Assembly: GCA_902497185.1 (NCBI GenBank)
Contig: CABVEG010000154.1
Location: 1 to 5,128 of the forward strand
Length of the DNA stretch: 5,128 nt
Source: an uncultured Eubacteriales bacterium
GTDB taxonomy: Bacteria > Bacillota > Clostridia > Lachnospirales > CAG-274
Reading direction: 5' to 3'
In this document: positions 1 through 5,128 of the stretch, one piece after another
How positions within the stretch are numbered: the first letter of the stretch is position 1
How the letters are laid out: each line of letters starts with the position of its first letter
Notes under the pieces: model-generated
What the model was told of the DNA's origin: nothing
Seen by the model: the letters and a program-made list of their open reading frames with translations, nothing else
Database searches by the model: none
Translations under genes and position numbers: made by a program

Positions 1-435
1 CATATCTGTTTTTTCATCGGTATGTAAAGATACTATCATATTTAAAGCATCAATTTCTTCATATAATATATGCATATTTTCATCGTAATAATTAAACCAG
101 CCGTTATAATAAGGTACAAGTTCACCAACCAGTTTTATACCCTTTTTTGACATAAATTTGAGTTCATTAATTGAATCCTCTACAAAATTAGGGTGAATAT
201 GTATACCGGGTGTATAAAAATCTCCCCATATTTCTTTTAATTCAAGAGCTTCACTGTTTAATTTTTTAATATGTTCAAAATTGTTGGTTTTATATATTAC
301 GGAACCGCAAATATGACTTATGCCAGCTTTGTCTAAAATAGCTTTAAAATTGTTTTTATTAACCGTATTTTTATAAAAACAGGAATTATTTTCTTCATTT
401 ATAAATGGATGAGTATGAAAGTCTATTATCTTCAT
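1..435 (-). CDS. Putative metal-dependent hydrolase, amidohydrolase/TatD-like TIM barrel (partial, 3' end outside window)
   Basis: The reverse strand reads open from an ATG at 435-433 to the window edge, giving 145 residues with no stop, so the C-terminal part is missing. The N terminus MKIIDFHTHPF carries the H-x-H pair (H7, H9) that binds metal at the end of strand 1 in amidohydrolase-superfamily barrels. Further along, GIHIHP (78-82 region), GIKLVGEL (99-106, with K101 and E105) and VSLHT (135-139, with H138) lie at spacings expected of successive barrel strands carrying metal ligands. The start is supported by AGGAGG (complement of 444-449) with an 8-nt spacer. The gene is transcribed away from argS and shows no functional link to it. 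The family (Amidohydro_2 versus TatD-like) and the substrate cannot be fixed from this fragment. Confidence 0.75.
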   Translation of the reverse strand, partial: MKIIDFHTHPFINEENNSCFYKNTVNKNNFKAILDKAGISHICGSVIYKTNNFEHIKKLNSEALELKEIWGDFYTPGIHIHPNFVEDSINELKFMSKKGIKLVGELVPYYNGWFNYYDENMHILYEEIDALNMIVSLHTDEKTDM

Positions 436-460
436 TTTTATTGCCTCCTATATATAAACA

Positions 461-489
461 AGTTTATCAAAAAATATATGGTATGTAAA
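461..489 (-). promoter_or_regulatory. Predicted sigma-A promoter of the amidohydrolase-like gene
   Basis: On the minus strand, TTTACA (complement of 484-489) and TAAACT (complement of 461-466) are separated by exactly 17 bp. A TG lies one base upstream of the -10, giving an extended -10 element. Transcription would begin about 10-20 nt upstream of the AGGAGG ribosome binding site, so the leader is very short. The -10 matches consensus at four of six bases. Confidence 0.5.
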
Positions 490-497
490 TAAATATG

Positions 498-526
498 TTG
501 AAAAACAGTGGAAAAAATGGTATAAT
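498..526 (+). promoter_or_regulatory. Predicted strong sigma-A promoter of argS
   Basis: TTGAAA (498-503) and TATAAT (521-526) are separated by the optimal 17 bp. TG at 518-519 makes an extended -10 (TGGTATAAT). The start of transcription would be near 533, giving a leader of about 40 nt, too short for a T-box or other large riboswitch. A second TATAAT occurs at 534-539 without a good -35. The -35 hexamer is only 8 bp from the -35 of the divergent promoter, so the two probably compete or share regulation. Confidence 0.8.
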
Positions 527-572
527 TACAATGTATAATTGTGTAAAATAGATTTATAAGGAGATATATATT

Positions 573-2267
573 ATGGATTTTGTTAAGGGTATAGCTGAGG
601 CTGTTGCTAAGGCTGCTGAACTTGATATAAATGATGTAGAAAATGCTATTGAAATACCAAAGCAGGGTATGGGAGATTATGCTTTTCCATGTTTCAGACT
701 TGCTAAGACTTTAAGAAAAGCTCCCCAAATAATAGCATCGGATATTGCCGAAAAAATTGAAAAGCCTGATTTTGTATCTGAAATTCAGGTAGTTAATGCT
801 TATATTAATTTTTATGTGGACAAGACTATATTTGTAGAAAATATTTTAAAAAGTGTTAATGAAAAGGGTAAGGGATATATTAATTCAAATATTGGTAACG
901 GAAAGACTATTGTTATAGATTATTCTTCACCTAATATTGCTAAGCCCTTCCATATAGGACATTTGCGTTCAACTGCTATTGGTAACAGCTTGTATAAAAT
1001 TTATAAGGCTTTAGGTTATAATGTTGTAGGCATTAATCATTTAGGCGATTGGGGTACACAGTTTGGCAAACTTATTGTTGCTTATAAAATGTGGGGAAAT
1101 AAAGATGCCGTTGAAAGAGATGATATTAAAGAGCTTTCAAGAATATATGTTAAATTTCATGAAGAGGCTGAAAAAAATCCTTCTTTAAACGATGAGGCAA
1201 GAAATTGGCTTGTTAAAATGCAGGAGGGTGATGAAGAGGCTTTAGGTCTTTGGAAATGGTTCTGTGAAATAAGTATGAAGGAATTTAACAGAATTTATGA
1301 CAGGCTTGGTATTACATTTGACAGCTATGCAGGTGAAAGCTTTTATAATGATAAAATGCAGGCAGTAGTTAATGAAATTAAAGAAAAAAATTTATTAACT
1401 GAAAGTCAGGGTGCACAAATTGTTGACCTTGAAGAATATAAAATGCCTCCTTGTCTTATATTAAGAAGTGATGGAGGTACATTATATCCTACCAGAGATA
1501 TTTCAGCTGCTATATATAGAAAAAATACTTATAACTTTGATAAGTGTATATATGTAACAGCTTTAGATCAGAATTTACATTTTGCACAGTGGTTTAAAGT
1601 AATTGAATTAATGGGTTATGATTGGGCAAAGGATTTAGTGCATACACCATTTGGACTTGTTAGTCTTGGTGACGGTAAATTAAGTACAAGAAGGGGACAC
1701 GTTGTGTTAATGGAGGATATTCTTAATATGTCTGTAGAAAAGACAAAGAATATTATAGAAGAAAAAAATCCTAATCTTGAAAATAAAGATGAAATTGCTG
1801 AAGAAGTTGGTATTGGTGCAATAGTATTTGATGATTTATATAACAGCAGAATTAAAAATGTTGTATTTGATTTTGACAGAATGTTAAATTTTGATGGCGA
1901 AACAGGACCTTATGCACAGTATACTCATGCAAGAGCTTGCAGTATTATAAAAAAGGCAGGCATTAATAAAGCTGATGACAATGTAGATTACAGCTTATTA
2001 AGTGACGAGGCTAGCTTTAATGTATGTAAAATGATTAATGAATTTCCTGATAAATTAGTTGAAGCAGCTGATAAGAATGAACCTTATATTGTAGCAAGGC
2101 AAATTATAGAAGTTTGTAAAGCATTTAATAAGTTCTATAATGAAAATAATATTATGAACAGTGAGGAAAATGTTAAGAAAGCAAGACTTTCAATAGTGTT
2201 TGCTGTTAAGAATATATTAGCTGCGGGACTTGATTTGCTTGGTGTAAAGACACCTGAACAAATGTAA
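573..2267 (+). CDS. argS: Arginine--tRNA ligase (arginyl-tRNA synthetase)
   Basis: This 564-residue cytoplasmic class I synthetase charges tRNA-Arg with arginine using ATP. Residues 1-85 form the ArgRS-specific N-terminal domain (GDYAFPCFRLAK at 34-45), which contacts the tRNA. The Rossmann catalytic domain follows, with the HIGH signature HIGHLRS at 127-133 and GDWGTQFGKL near 158-167. The KMSKS loop is the degenerate form KLSTR (369-373). K124, three residues before HIGH, is the lysine that ArgRSs with a degenerate KMSKS are thought to use in compensation. The C-terminal helical anticodon-binding (DALR) domain starts near GPYAQYTHARA (445-455), and the ending LGVKTPEQM is typical. Length is normal for the family. 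AAGGAG at 558-563 with a 9-nt spacer supports the start. The gene is monocistronic, with its own promoter and a terminator 16 bases after the stop codon. No T-box precedes it. Confidence 0.97.
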   Translation: MDFVKGIAEAVAKAAELDINDVENAIEIPKQGMGDYAFPCFRLAKTLRKAPQIIASDIAEKIEKPDFVSEIQVVNAYINFYVDKTIFVENILKSVNEKGKGYINSNIGNGKTIVIDYSSPNIAKPFHIGHLRSTAIGNSLYKIYKALGYNVVGINHLGDWGTQFGKLIVAYKMWGNKDAVERDDIKELSRIYVKFHEEAEKNPSLNDEARNWLVKMQEGDEEALGLWKWFCEISMKEFNRIYDRLGITFDSYAGESFYNDKMQAVVNEIKEKNLLTESQGAQIVDLEEYKMPPCLILRSDGGTLYPTRDISAAIYRKNTYNFDKCIYVTALDQNLHFAQWFKVIELMGYDWAKDLVHTPFGLVSLGDGKLSTRRGHVVLMEDILNMSVEKTKNIIEEKNPNLENKDEIAEEVGIGAIVFDDLYNSRIKNVVFDFDRMLNFDGETGPYAQYTHARACSIIKKAGINKADDNVDYSLLSDEASFNVCKMINEFPDKLVEAADKNEPYIVARQIIEVCKAFNKFYNENNIMNSEENVKKARLSIVFAVKNILAAGLDLLGVKTPEQM

Positions 2268-2283
2268 ATATAAAACATTATAT

Positions 2284-2326
2284 ATAATACACAAAAATTC
2301 GACTGATTTTTGTGTATTATTTTTTT
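2284..2326 (+). terminator. Intrinsic terminator of argS
   Basis: A perfect 15-bp inverted repeat pairs 2284-2298 with 2306-2320 around a 7-nt loop (TCGACTG), and seven T residues (2320-2326) follow. The stem is AT-rich but long. It insulates argS from the parA promoter 30 bases downstream. On the opposite strand the T tract is poor, so it should work mainly in the plus direction. Confidence 0.88.
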
Positions 2327-2333
2327 GTTTAAA

Positions 2334-2349
2334 TGTTTCACGTGAAACA
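2334..2349. other. parS: parS site 1 (ParB-binding centromere-like palindrome)
   Basis: TGTTTCACGTGAAACA is a perfect 16-bp palindrome and matches the chromosomal parS consensus of Spo0J/ParB (TGTTNCACGTGAAACA). It is the first of three identical copies here. It occupies the -35 region of the predicted parA promoter, so bound ParB would be expected to interfere with RNA polymerase. Confidence 0.95.
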
Positions 2350-2355
2350 AAATTG

Positions 2356-2364
2356 TGGTATAAT
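2356..2364 (+). promoter_or_regulatory. Predicted parAB promoter (extended -10) overlapping parS1
   Basis: TGGTATAAT at 2356-2364 is an extended -10 identical to that of argS. At 17-18 bp upstream, the -35 position falls inside parS1 (2335-2341) and matches TTGACA poorly (two or three of six bases), so activity would rest on the extended -10. Transcription would begin near 2371 and the transcript would carry parS2 in its leader. A second TATAAT at 2381-2386 has neither a -35 nor a TG extension and is a weaker alternative. Confidence 0.65.
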
Positions 2365-2386
2365 TATATTAATGTTGATTTATAAT

Positions 2387-2408
2387 AAATGTTTCACGTG
2401 AAACATTT
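2387..2408. other. parS: parS site 2 (extended palindrome in the parA leader)
   Basis: The 16-bp core TGTTTCACGTGAAACA lies at 2390-2405. The symmetry continues for three more bases on each side, giving a perfect 22-bp palindrome at 2387-2408. Its centre is 56 bp from that of parS1. It ends three bases before the purine-rich parA ribosome binding site, so in RNA it could form a hairpin next to that site as well as bind ParB in DNA. Confidence 0.95.
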
Positions 2409-2426
2409 CAGAAAGGAAGTAAAAAA

Positions 2427-3206
2427 ATGGGAAAGGTTATTGCTATTGCTAACCAAAAGGGTGGTGTAGGTAAAACCACGACTACTATTAATTTGGCTGC
2501 TTATATGGCTGAAATGGGTAAAAAAATACTTGTTATAGATTCTGACCCTCAGGGCAATACTACTACCGGCCTTGGTATTGATAAAAATAATGTTAATGGC
2601 ACCTTTTATGATGTATTAACTGGCAATATGGAATTTAATGACGTAGTTGAAAGTACAAGCTATGATGAATTTCAAATTGATGTTTTAGCTACGGATATAC
2701 AGCTGTCAGGTGCAGAAATTGAACTTATTAATTTTGAAAGAAGAGAATTTATATTAAAGAATATAGTAGAGGATAATGATTTAAGAAATAAATATGACTA
2801 TGTGCTTATAGATTGTCCTCCTTCATTAAATATTTTGACTTTAAATGCTATGGTGTGTGCAAATTCTGTATTAATACCTTTACAGTGTGAATTCTTAGCA
2901 TTGGAAGGTCTTAGTCAATTTTTACATACATATAACTTAGTTAAAGAAAAACTTAATCCTTCTATTGAAATTGAAGGTGTTGTATTTACTATGTATGATG
3001 CCAGAACCAATTTATCTATGCAAGTAGTTGAAGAGGTTACTAATTATTTAGGTGCTGATTTATTTAAATGTGTAGTACCAAGAACAGTAAGATTAAGTGA
3101 GGCCCCAAGTCACGGCTTGCCTATTAATCTTTATGATAGAAAAAATAAGGGCGCAGAGGCTTATGAAACTCTTGCAGAGGGAATAATAGCTAAGGAGGAA
3201 CAATAA
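2427..3206 (+). CDS. parA: Chromosome partitioning ATPase ParA (Soj)
   Basis: This 259-residue protein is a deviant-Walker ParA/MinD ATPase. ATP-bound dimers bind the nucleoid non-specifically, and ParB stimulates hydrolysis to drive origin segregation; in Bacillus the homologue also acts on DnaA. The deviant Walker A motif KGGVGKT is at 11-17, with signature lysine K11 and catalytic-site lysine K16. Walker A' (VIDSDPQGN) is at 36-44 with D40, and Walker B (YVLIDCPPS) is at 125-133 with D129. VPRTVRLSEAPSHG at 217-230 is the chromosomal Soj signature. There is no N-terminal HTH, unlike the longer plasmid type Ia ParA proteins, and the length fits chromosomal Soj (about 253). AGGA within 2412-2419, ending about 8-9 nt before the ATG, supports the start. 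It is co-transcribed and overlaps parB by one base. Confidence 0.97.
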   Translation: MGKVIAIANQKGGVGKTTTTINLAAYMAEMGKKILVIDSDPQGNTTTGLGIDKNNVNGTFYDVLTGNMEFNDVVESTSYDEFQIDVLATDIQLSGAEIELINFERREFILKNIVEDNDLRNKYDYVLIDCPPSLNILTLNAMVCANSVLIPLQCEFLALEGLSQFLHTYNLVKEKLNPSIEIEGVVFTMYDARTNLSMQVVEEVTNYLGADLFKCVVPRTVRLSEAPSHGLPINLYDRKNKGAEAYETLAEGIIAKEEQ

Positions 3207-4102
3207 TGGCTGTACAAAAAAAAGGACTTGGTATGGGTTTAGGTGCTCTTATGTCATCAAATGATATAGAGGCAGGCGGTAATAAAATACATGAGGTTGA
3301 TATTAATAAAATTAATCCTAATAAAAATCAGCCAAGAACTAACTTTGATGAAGAGGCATTACAGGAGCTTGCTGACTCTATAAATGAGGTCGGAATAATT
3401 CAACCCTTGACAGTTAAGAAAATAGATGATTTTTATGAAATAGTTGCAGGTGAAAGAAGATGGAGAGCTGCCAGATTAGCAGGACTTAGAAAGGTACCTG
3501 TTATTGTTAAGGAATATGATGATTTAAAAAGTCTTGAGGCTGCTCTTATTGAAAATGTACAAAGGGAAGATTTAAATCCAATGGAAGAGGCTTTTACTTA
3601 TGTTAGGTTTTCCGAGGAGTTTAATTTAAATCAGGAAGAAATAGCAAAAAAGGTTGGCAAAAGCCGTTCTGCTATTGCTAATGCTATGAGATTAGTTAAT
3701 TTGGATTCAAGAGTACAAACCTTTGTTAAGGAAGGTAAGATTTCTAACGGTCATGGCAGGACTCTTTTGGGTATATCTGATAATGATTTGCAATTTGAAT
3801 TAGCTGAAAAAATTATTGATGATGGTTTAAGTGTAAGACAGACAGAAGAACTTGTTAAAGTCACTATTGAAAATTTAAATAAAGAGCCTGAAAAAGAAAT
3901 TGCAACAGAAAAAGCAAGTGTAAATTCTGAGGTAGCAAGAGAGTGCCTTAGAATATCAAATGAATTAAAAAGTATATTTGGAACAAAAGTAAATATTAAA
4001 AACAATAAAAATAAGGGTAATGGTAAAATAGAAATTGAATATTCATCAATAGATGATTTAGACAGAATATTAGGTATGATTAAAGAAAAAATGGTTTATT
4101 AA
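3206..4102 (+). CDS. parB: Chromosome partitioning protein ParB (Spo0J), parS-binding CTPase
   Basis: This 298-residue protein binds parS and, using CTP, forms a sliding clamp that spreads along DNA, recruits SMC and stimulates ParA. The N-terminal KKGLGMGLGALM (5-16) is the ParA-activating motif. The ParB/Srx CTP-binding domain spans about 27-125, with GERRWRAARLAG at 82-93 and ENVQREDLNPMEEA at 116-129. A helix-turn-helix lies near 140-166 (QEEIAKKVGKSRSAIANAMRL), followed by GKISNGHGRTLLGI at 177-190, which resembles Spo0J. A charged linker (about 222-245) leads to the C-terminal dimerisation domain. The three canonical parS sites alongside favour ParB over the paralogue Noc, which recognises a different palindrome. 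The start overlaps the parA stop as TAATG; AAGGAGG at 3192-3198, inside parA, with a 7-nt spacer, indicates translational coupling. Confidence 0.97.
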   Translation: MAVQKKGLGMGLGALMSSNDIEAGGNKIHEVDINKINPNKNQPRTNFDEEALQELADSINEVGIIQPLTVKKIDDFYEIVAGERRWRAARLAGLRKVPVIVKEYDDLKSLEAALIENVQREDLNPMEEAFTYVRFSEEFNLNQEEIAKKVGKSRSAIANAMRLVNLDSRVQTFVKEGKISNGHGRTLLGISDNDLQFELAEKIIDDGLSVRQTEELVKVTIENLNKEPEKEIATEKASVNSEVARECLRISNELKSIFGTKVNIKNNKNKGNGKIEIEYSSIDDLDRILGMIKEKMVY

Positions 4103-4118
4103 TGTTTCACGTGAAACA
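4103..4118. other. parS: parS site 3, abutting the parB stop codon
   Basis: The palindrome is an exact third copy of TGTTTCACGTGAAACA, beginning at the base after the parB TAA (4100-4102). The copies upstream of parA and this one bracket the whole parAB operon across about 1.8 kb. It precedes the terminator hairpin by five bases. Confidence 0.95.
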
Positions 4119-4123
4119 ATTTT

Positions 4124-4150
4124 AAAGGTCGGTGATGCCGACCTTTTGTT
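4124..4150 (+). terminator. Intrinsic terminator after parB
   Basis: AAAGGTCGG (4124-4132) pairs perfectly with CCGACCTTT (4138-4146) around a 5-nt loop, and TTTTGTT (4144-4150) follows. The stem is GC-rich and stable, but the T tract is short and broken by a G, so termination may be incomplete. It ends two bases before the ribosome binding site of the next gene, leaving no room for a promoter between them. Confidence 0.8.
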
Positions 4151-4163
4151 ATAAGGAGATTAT

Positions 4164-4985
4164 ATGTATAAAATTATATTTTGTGATTTAGATGGTACAC
4201 TTCTTGATGATAACAGACAAATATCAGATACTAATTTAAAATATGTTAAAATGGCAATTAATAAAGGCTGCAAGTTTGTAATATGCAGCGGTCGTTCTAA
4301 TATGAGTATAGATAACTTTAACAAAATATTTGGCTTTGATAAAATTGAAAATTATGCATTGGCATTTAATGGCGCATATATTTACAGGACAGATACAAAG
4401 GAAAAACTTGTTGAGCATTTAGTACCAAGTAATTGTGCAGTTAAAGCAATAAAACTTTGCAGAAAATTCAATGTAGATATTATGGTTTACAGAGATGAAA
4501 TTTTGTGGTTTGATACTCCTACAGAAAGAATATATGATTACGCTACAAGAAATATGGTAAATACAAAAGTTATTAATAATATAGAAGAAATAGCAAAAAA
4601 GCCTGTTTCAAAGGTAATTATTATAGGTGACAGAGAAGAACTAAAAAGGGTTGAAAATGAGGTTTACTGTACAAGTCTTAATAAAATAATGACAACCTTC
4701 TTTTCAGCCGATGTTTTATATGAATTTAACCCTTTGGGTATTGATAAGGGTACAGGTATTAAGGAGCTTTCTAAAATTCTTAATATTAATATGGAAGAAA
4801 CTATTGCAATAGGTGATAATTATAATGACCTTTCAATGATTAAAAATGCAGGTGTAGGCGTGTGCTGTGTCAATGGTGAAGATGAGGTTAAAAAGTATGC
4901 AGATTATGTTACAGTTAATAATAATAATGAAGGTGCTGTTGCTGAGGTTATTAATAAATTTGTAATTAAAAAAGGTATAATTTAG
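4164..4985 (+). CDS. Cof-type HAD-IIB family hydrolase (putative sugar-phosphate/phosphometabolite phosphatase)
   Basis: This 273-residue protein is a soluble Mg-dependent phosphatase of the haloacid dehalogenase superfamily. All four motifs are present: motif I DLDGT (8-12) with nucleophile D8 and acid/base D10, motif II ICSGRS with S42, motif III lysine K195 in GIDKGTGI, and motif IV GDNYND (217-222) with metal ligands D218 and D222. The long insert between motifs II and III (about 80-190) is the type IIB (C2) cap that sets substrate specificity. The C-terminal pattern NGEDEVKKYADYVT...NNEGAVAEVI is typical of Cof/YbjI/YidA-like members, as is the length. AAGGAG at 4153-4158 has a short 5-nt spacer to the ATG. 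With no visible promoter, it may depend on read-through of the parB terminator. Substrates in this family are broad, so none is assigned. Confidence 0.93.
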   Translation: MYKIIFCDLDGTLLDDNRQISDTNLKYVKMAINKGCKFVICSGRSNMSIDNFNKIFGFDKIENYALAFNGAYIYRTDTKEKLVEHLVPSNCAVKAIKLCRKFNVDIMVYRDEILWFDTPTERIYDYATRNMVNTKVINNIEEIAKKPVSKVIIIGDREELKRVENEVYCTSLNKIMTTFFSADVLYEFNPLGIDKGTGIKELSKILNINMEETIAIGDNYNDLSMIKNAGVGVCCVNGEDEVKKYADYVTVNNNNEGAVAEVINKFVIKKGII

Positions 4986-4997
4986 CTTGCTTTTTTA
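4967..4997 (+). terminator. Possible weak terminator at the end of the HAD gene
   Basis: TAAAAAAG (4967-4974) is complementary to CTTTTTTA (4990-4997), with a 15-nt loop that spans the stop codon. The stem is nearly all A-U and the T6 tract lies within it, so termination would be weak at best. It overlaps the -35 of the following promoter. The pairing may simply reflect base composition. Confidence 0.25.
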
Positions 4998-5014
4998 TAA
5001 AATTGTGTTATAAT
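4987..5014 (+). promoter_or_regulatory. Predicted sigma-A promoter of the T-box transcript
   Basis: TATAAT at 5009-5014 is preceded by TG at 5006-5007 (extended -10, TGTTATAAT). TTGCTT at 4987-4992 gives a half-matching -35 at a 16-bp spacing. Transcription would begin near 5021, about 20 nt before the first conserved helix of the T-box leader. The -35 starts immediately after the HAD stop codon. Confidence 0.7.
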
Positions 5015-5020
5015 AATAGG

Positions 5021-5128
5021 GTAAATAGTAAATAATACCTTTGAGAAGGACTAAACTGATGTAAATATTCAGAGAGTTATCGGTTGGTGCAAGATAATTA
5101 TTAAAGTCAGTATTCCACCCTTCAAGCT
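5021..5128 (+). promoter_or_regulatory. T-box riboswitch leader, Stem I region (partial), probable serine (UCC) specifier
   Basis: T-box leaders sense uncharged tRNA and switch between termination and read-through of aminoacyl-tRNA synthetase or amino-acid genes. Stem I is recognisable. GAAGG (5045-5049) pairs with CCTTC (5119-5123), ACTGA (5055-5059) with TCAGT (5107-5111), AATA (5064-5067) with TATT (5099-5102), and TTATC (5077-5081) with GATAA (5093-5097). The AG-bulge AGAGAG (5071-5076) and apical loop GGTTGGTGCAA (5082-5092) match family consensus. The specifier loop 3' strand is ATTCCA (5112-5117). TCC (5114-5116) followed by a purine and then CC fits the usual specifier position, implying serine. 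TTC (Phe) or ATT (Ile) would be followed by C, which is less typical. The antiterminator with its T-box sequence, the terminator and the regulated gene lie beyond the window. Confidence 0.87.

Noticed and set aside
533..572. Possible T-box or riboswitch in the argS leader
   Set aside because: The leader from the predicted start to the ATG is only about 40 nt and has none of the T-box landmarks.
2135..2350. Minus-strand open frame of 71 codons starting MFHVKH
   Set aside because: It lies mostly antisense to the 3' end of argS and across its terminator. Its start codon and first residues are simply the translated parS palindrome, a common artefact. No ribosome binding site or family resemblance was seen.
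2389..2480. Plus-strand short frame beginning with ATG in parS2 (MFHVKHF...) and running out of frame into parA
   Set aside because: The ATG belongs to the parS palindrome, no Shine-Dalgarno sequence precedes it, and it would conflict with the well-supported parA start.
3751..4005. Minus-strand open frame of 84 codons
   Set aside because: It is fully antisense to the C-terminal part of parB, has no recognisable domain, and has a low-complexity composition explained by the opposite strand.
4075..4080. TATGAT near the end of parB as a -10 box for the HAD gene
   Set aside because: No acceptable -35 sequence lies at 16-18 bp upstream and there is no TG extension. A transcript from here would still have to cross the parB terminator.
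3206..4102. Alternative identity of the parB gene as Noc (nucleoid occlusion)
   Set aside because: The nearby sites are canonical parS and not the Noc-binding palindrome, the N terminus carries the ParA-activating GLGxGLGAL motif, and the gene is coupled to parA.
4102..4125. Seven-codon frame MFHVKQF after parB
   Set aside because: It is again just the parS3 palindrome read as codons, followed at once by a stop. The parB ribosome binding context does not support it.
4236..4418. Minus-strand open frame of 60 codons
   Set aside because: It is antisense to the HAD phosphatase, with no ribosome binding site and no recognisable motif.

Overview
The window comes from the chromosome of a low-G+C Firmicute, most likely a clostridial (Clostridia/Lachnospiraceae-like) bacterium. 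The reasons are very AT-rich DNA, strong AGGAG-type ribosome binding sites, sigma-A promoters with extended -10 elements, a T-box leader, and chromosomal-type ParA/ParB with Bacillus/Clostridium-type parS sites. No mobile element, CRISPR array, tRNA or rRNA gene was seen. The combination of parAB with clustered parS sites suggests a position near the replication origin.

Layout, left to right. (1) Bases 1-435, minus strand: the first 145 codons of a putative metal-dependent amidohydrolase-type TIM-barrel protein, cut by the window edge. (2) Bases 436-572: two back-to-back promoters, one for the minus-strand gene and one for argS. (3) 573-2267: argS, arginyl-tRNA synthetase, closed by a strong intrinsic terminator. 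(4) 2334-4118: the chromosome partition locus, made of parS1, an extended -10 promoter, parS2, parA (soj), parB (spo0J) overlapping parA by one base, and parS3 directly after the parB stop codon. (5) A GC-rich hairpin terminator, then at 4164-4985 a Cof-type HAD phosphatase with no evident promoter of its own. (6) 4986-5128: a promoter followed by the 5' part (Stem I) of a T-box riboswitch whose specifier reads best as UCC (serine). The regulated gene lies outside the window; serS is the obvious candidate.

How it works together. ParB loads at parS, spreads, and works with the ParA ATPase to position and segregate the origin region. Three identical 16-bp parS palindromes flank the two genes. 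One covers the -35 region of the predicted parA promoter and another lies in the parA leader just upstream of the ribosome binding site, so ParB occupancy could feed back on parAB expression. The flanking genes serve translation (argS, and a T-box-controlled gene probably for serine) and general metabolism. I see no new type of system here. The parS/promoter overlap and the truncated serine-type T-box are the points most worth a second look.
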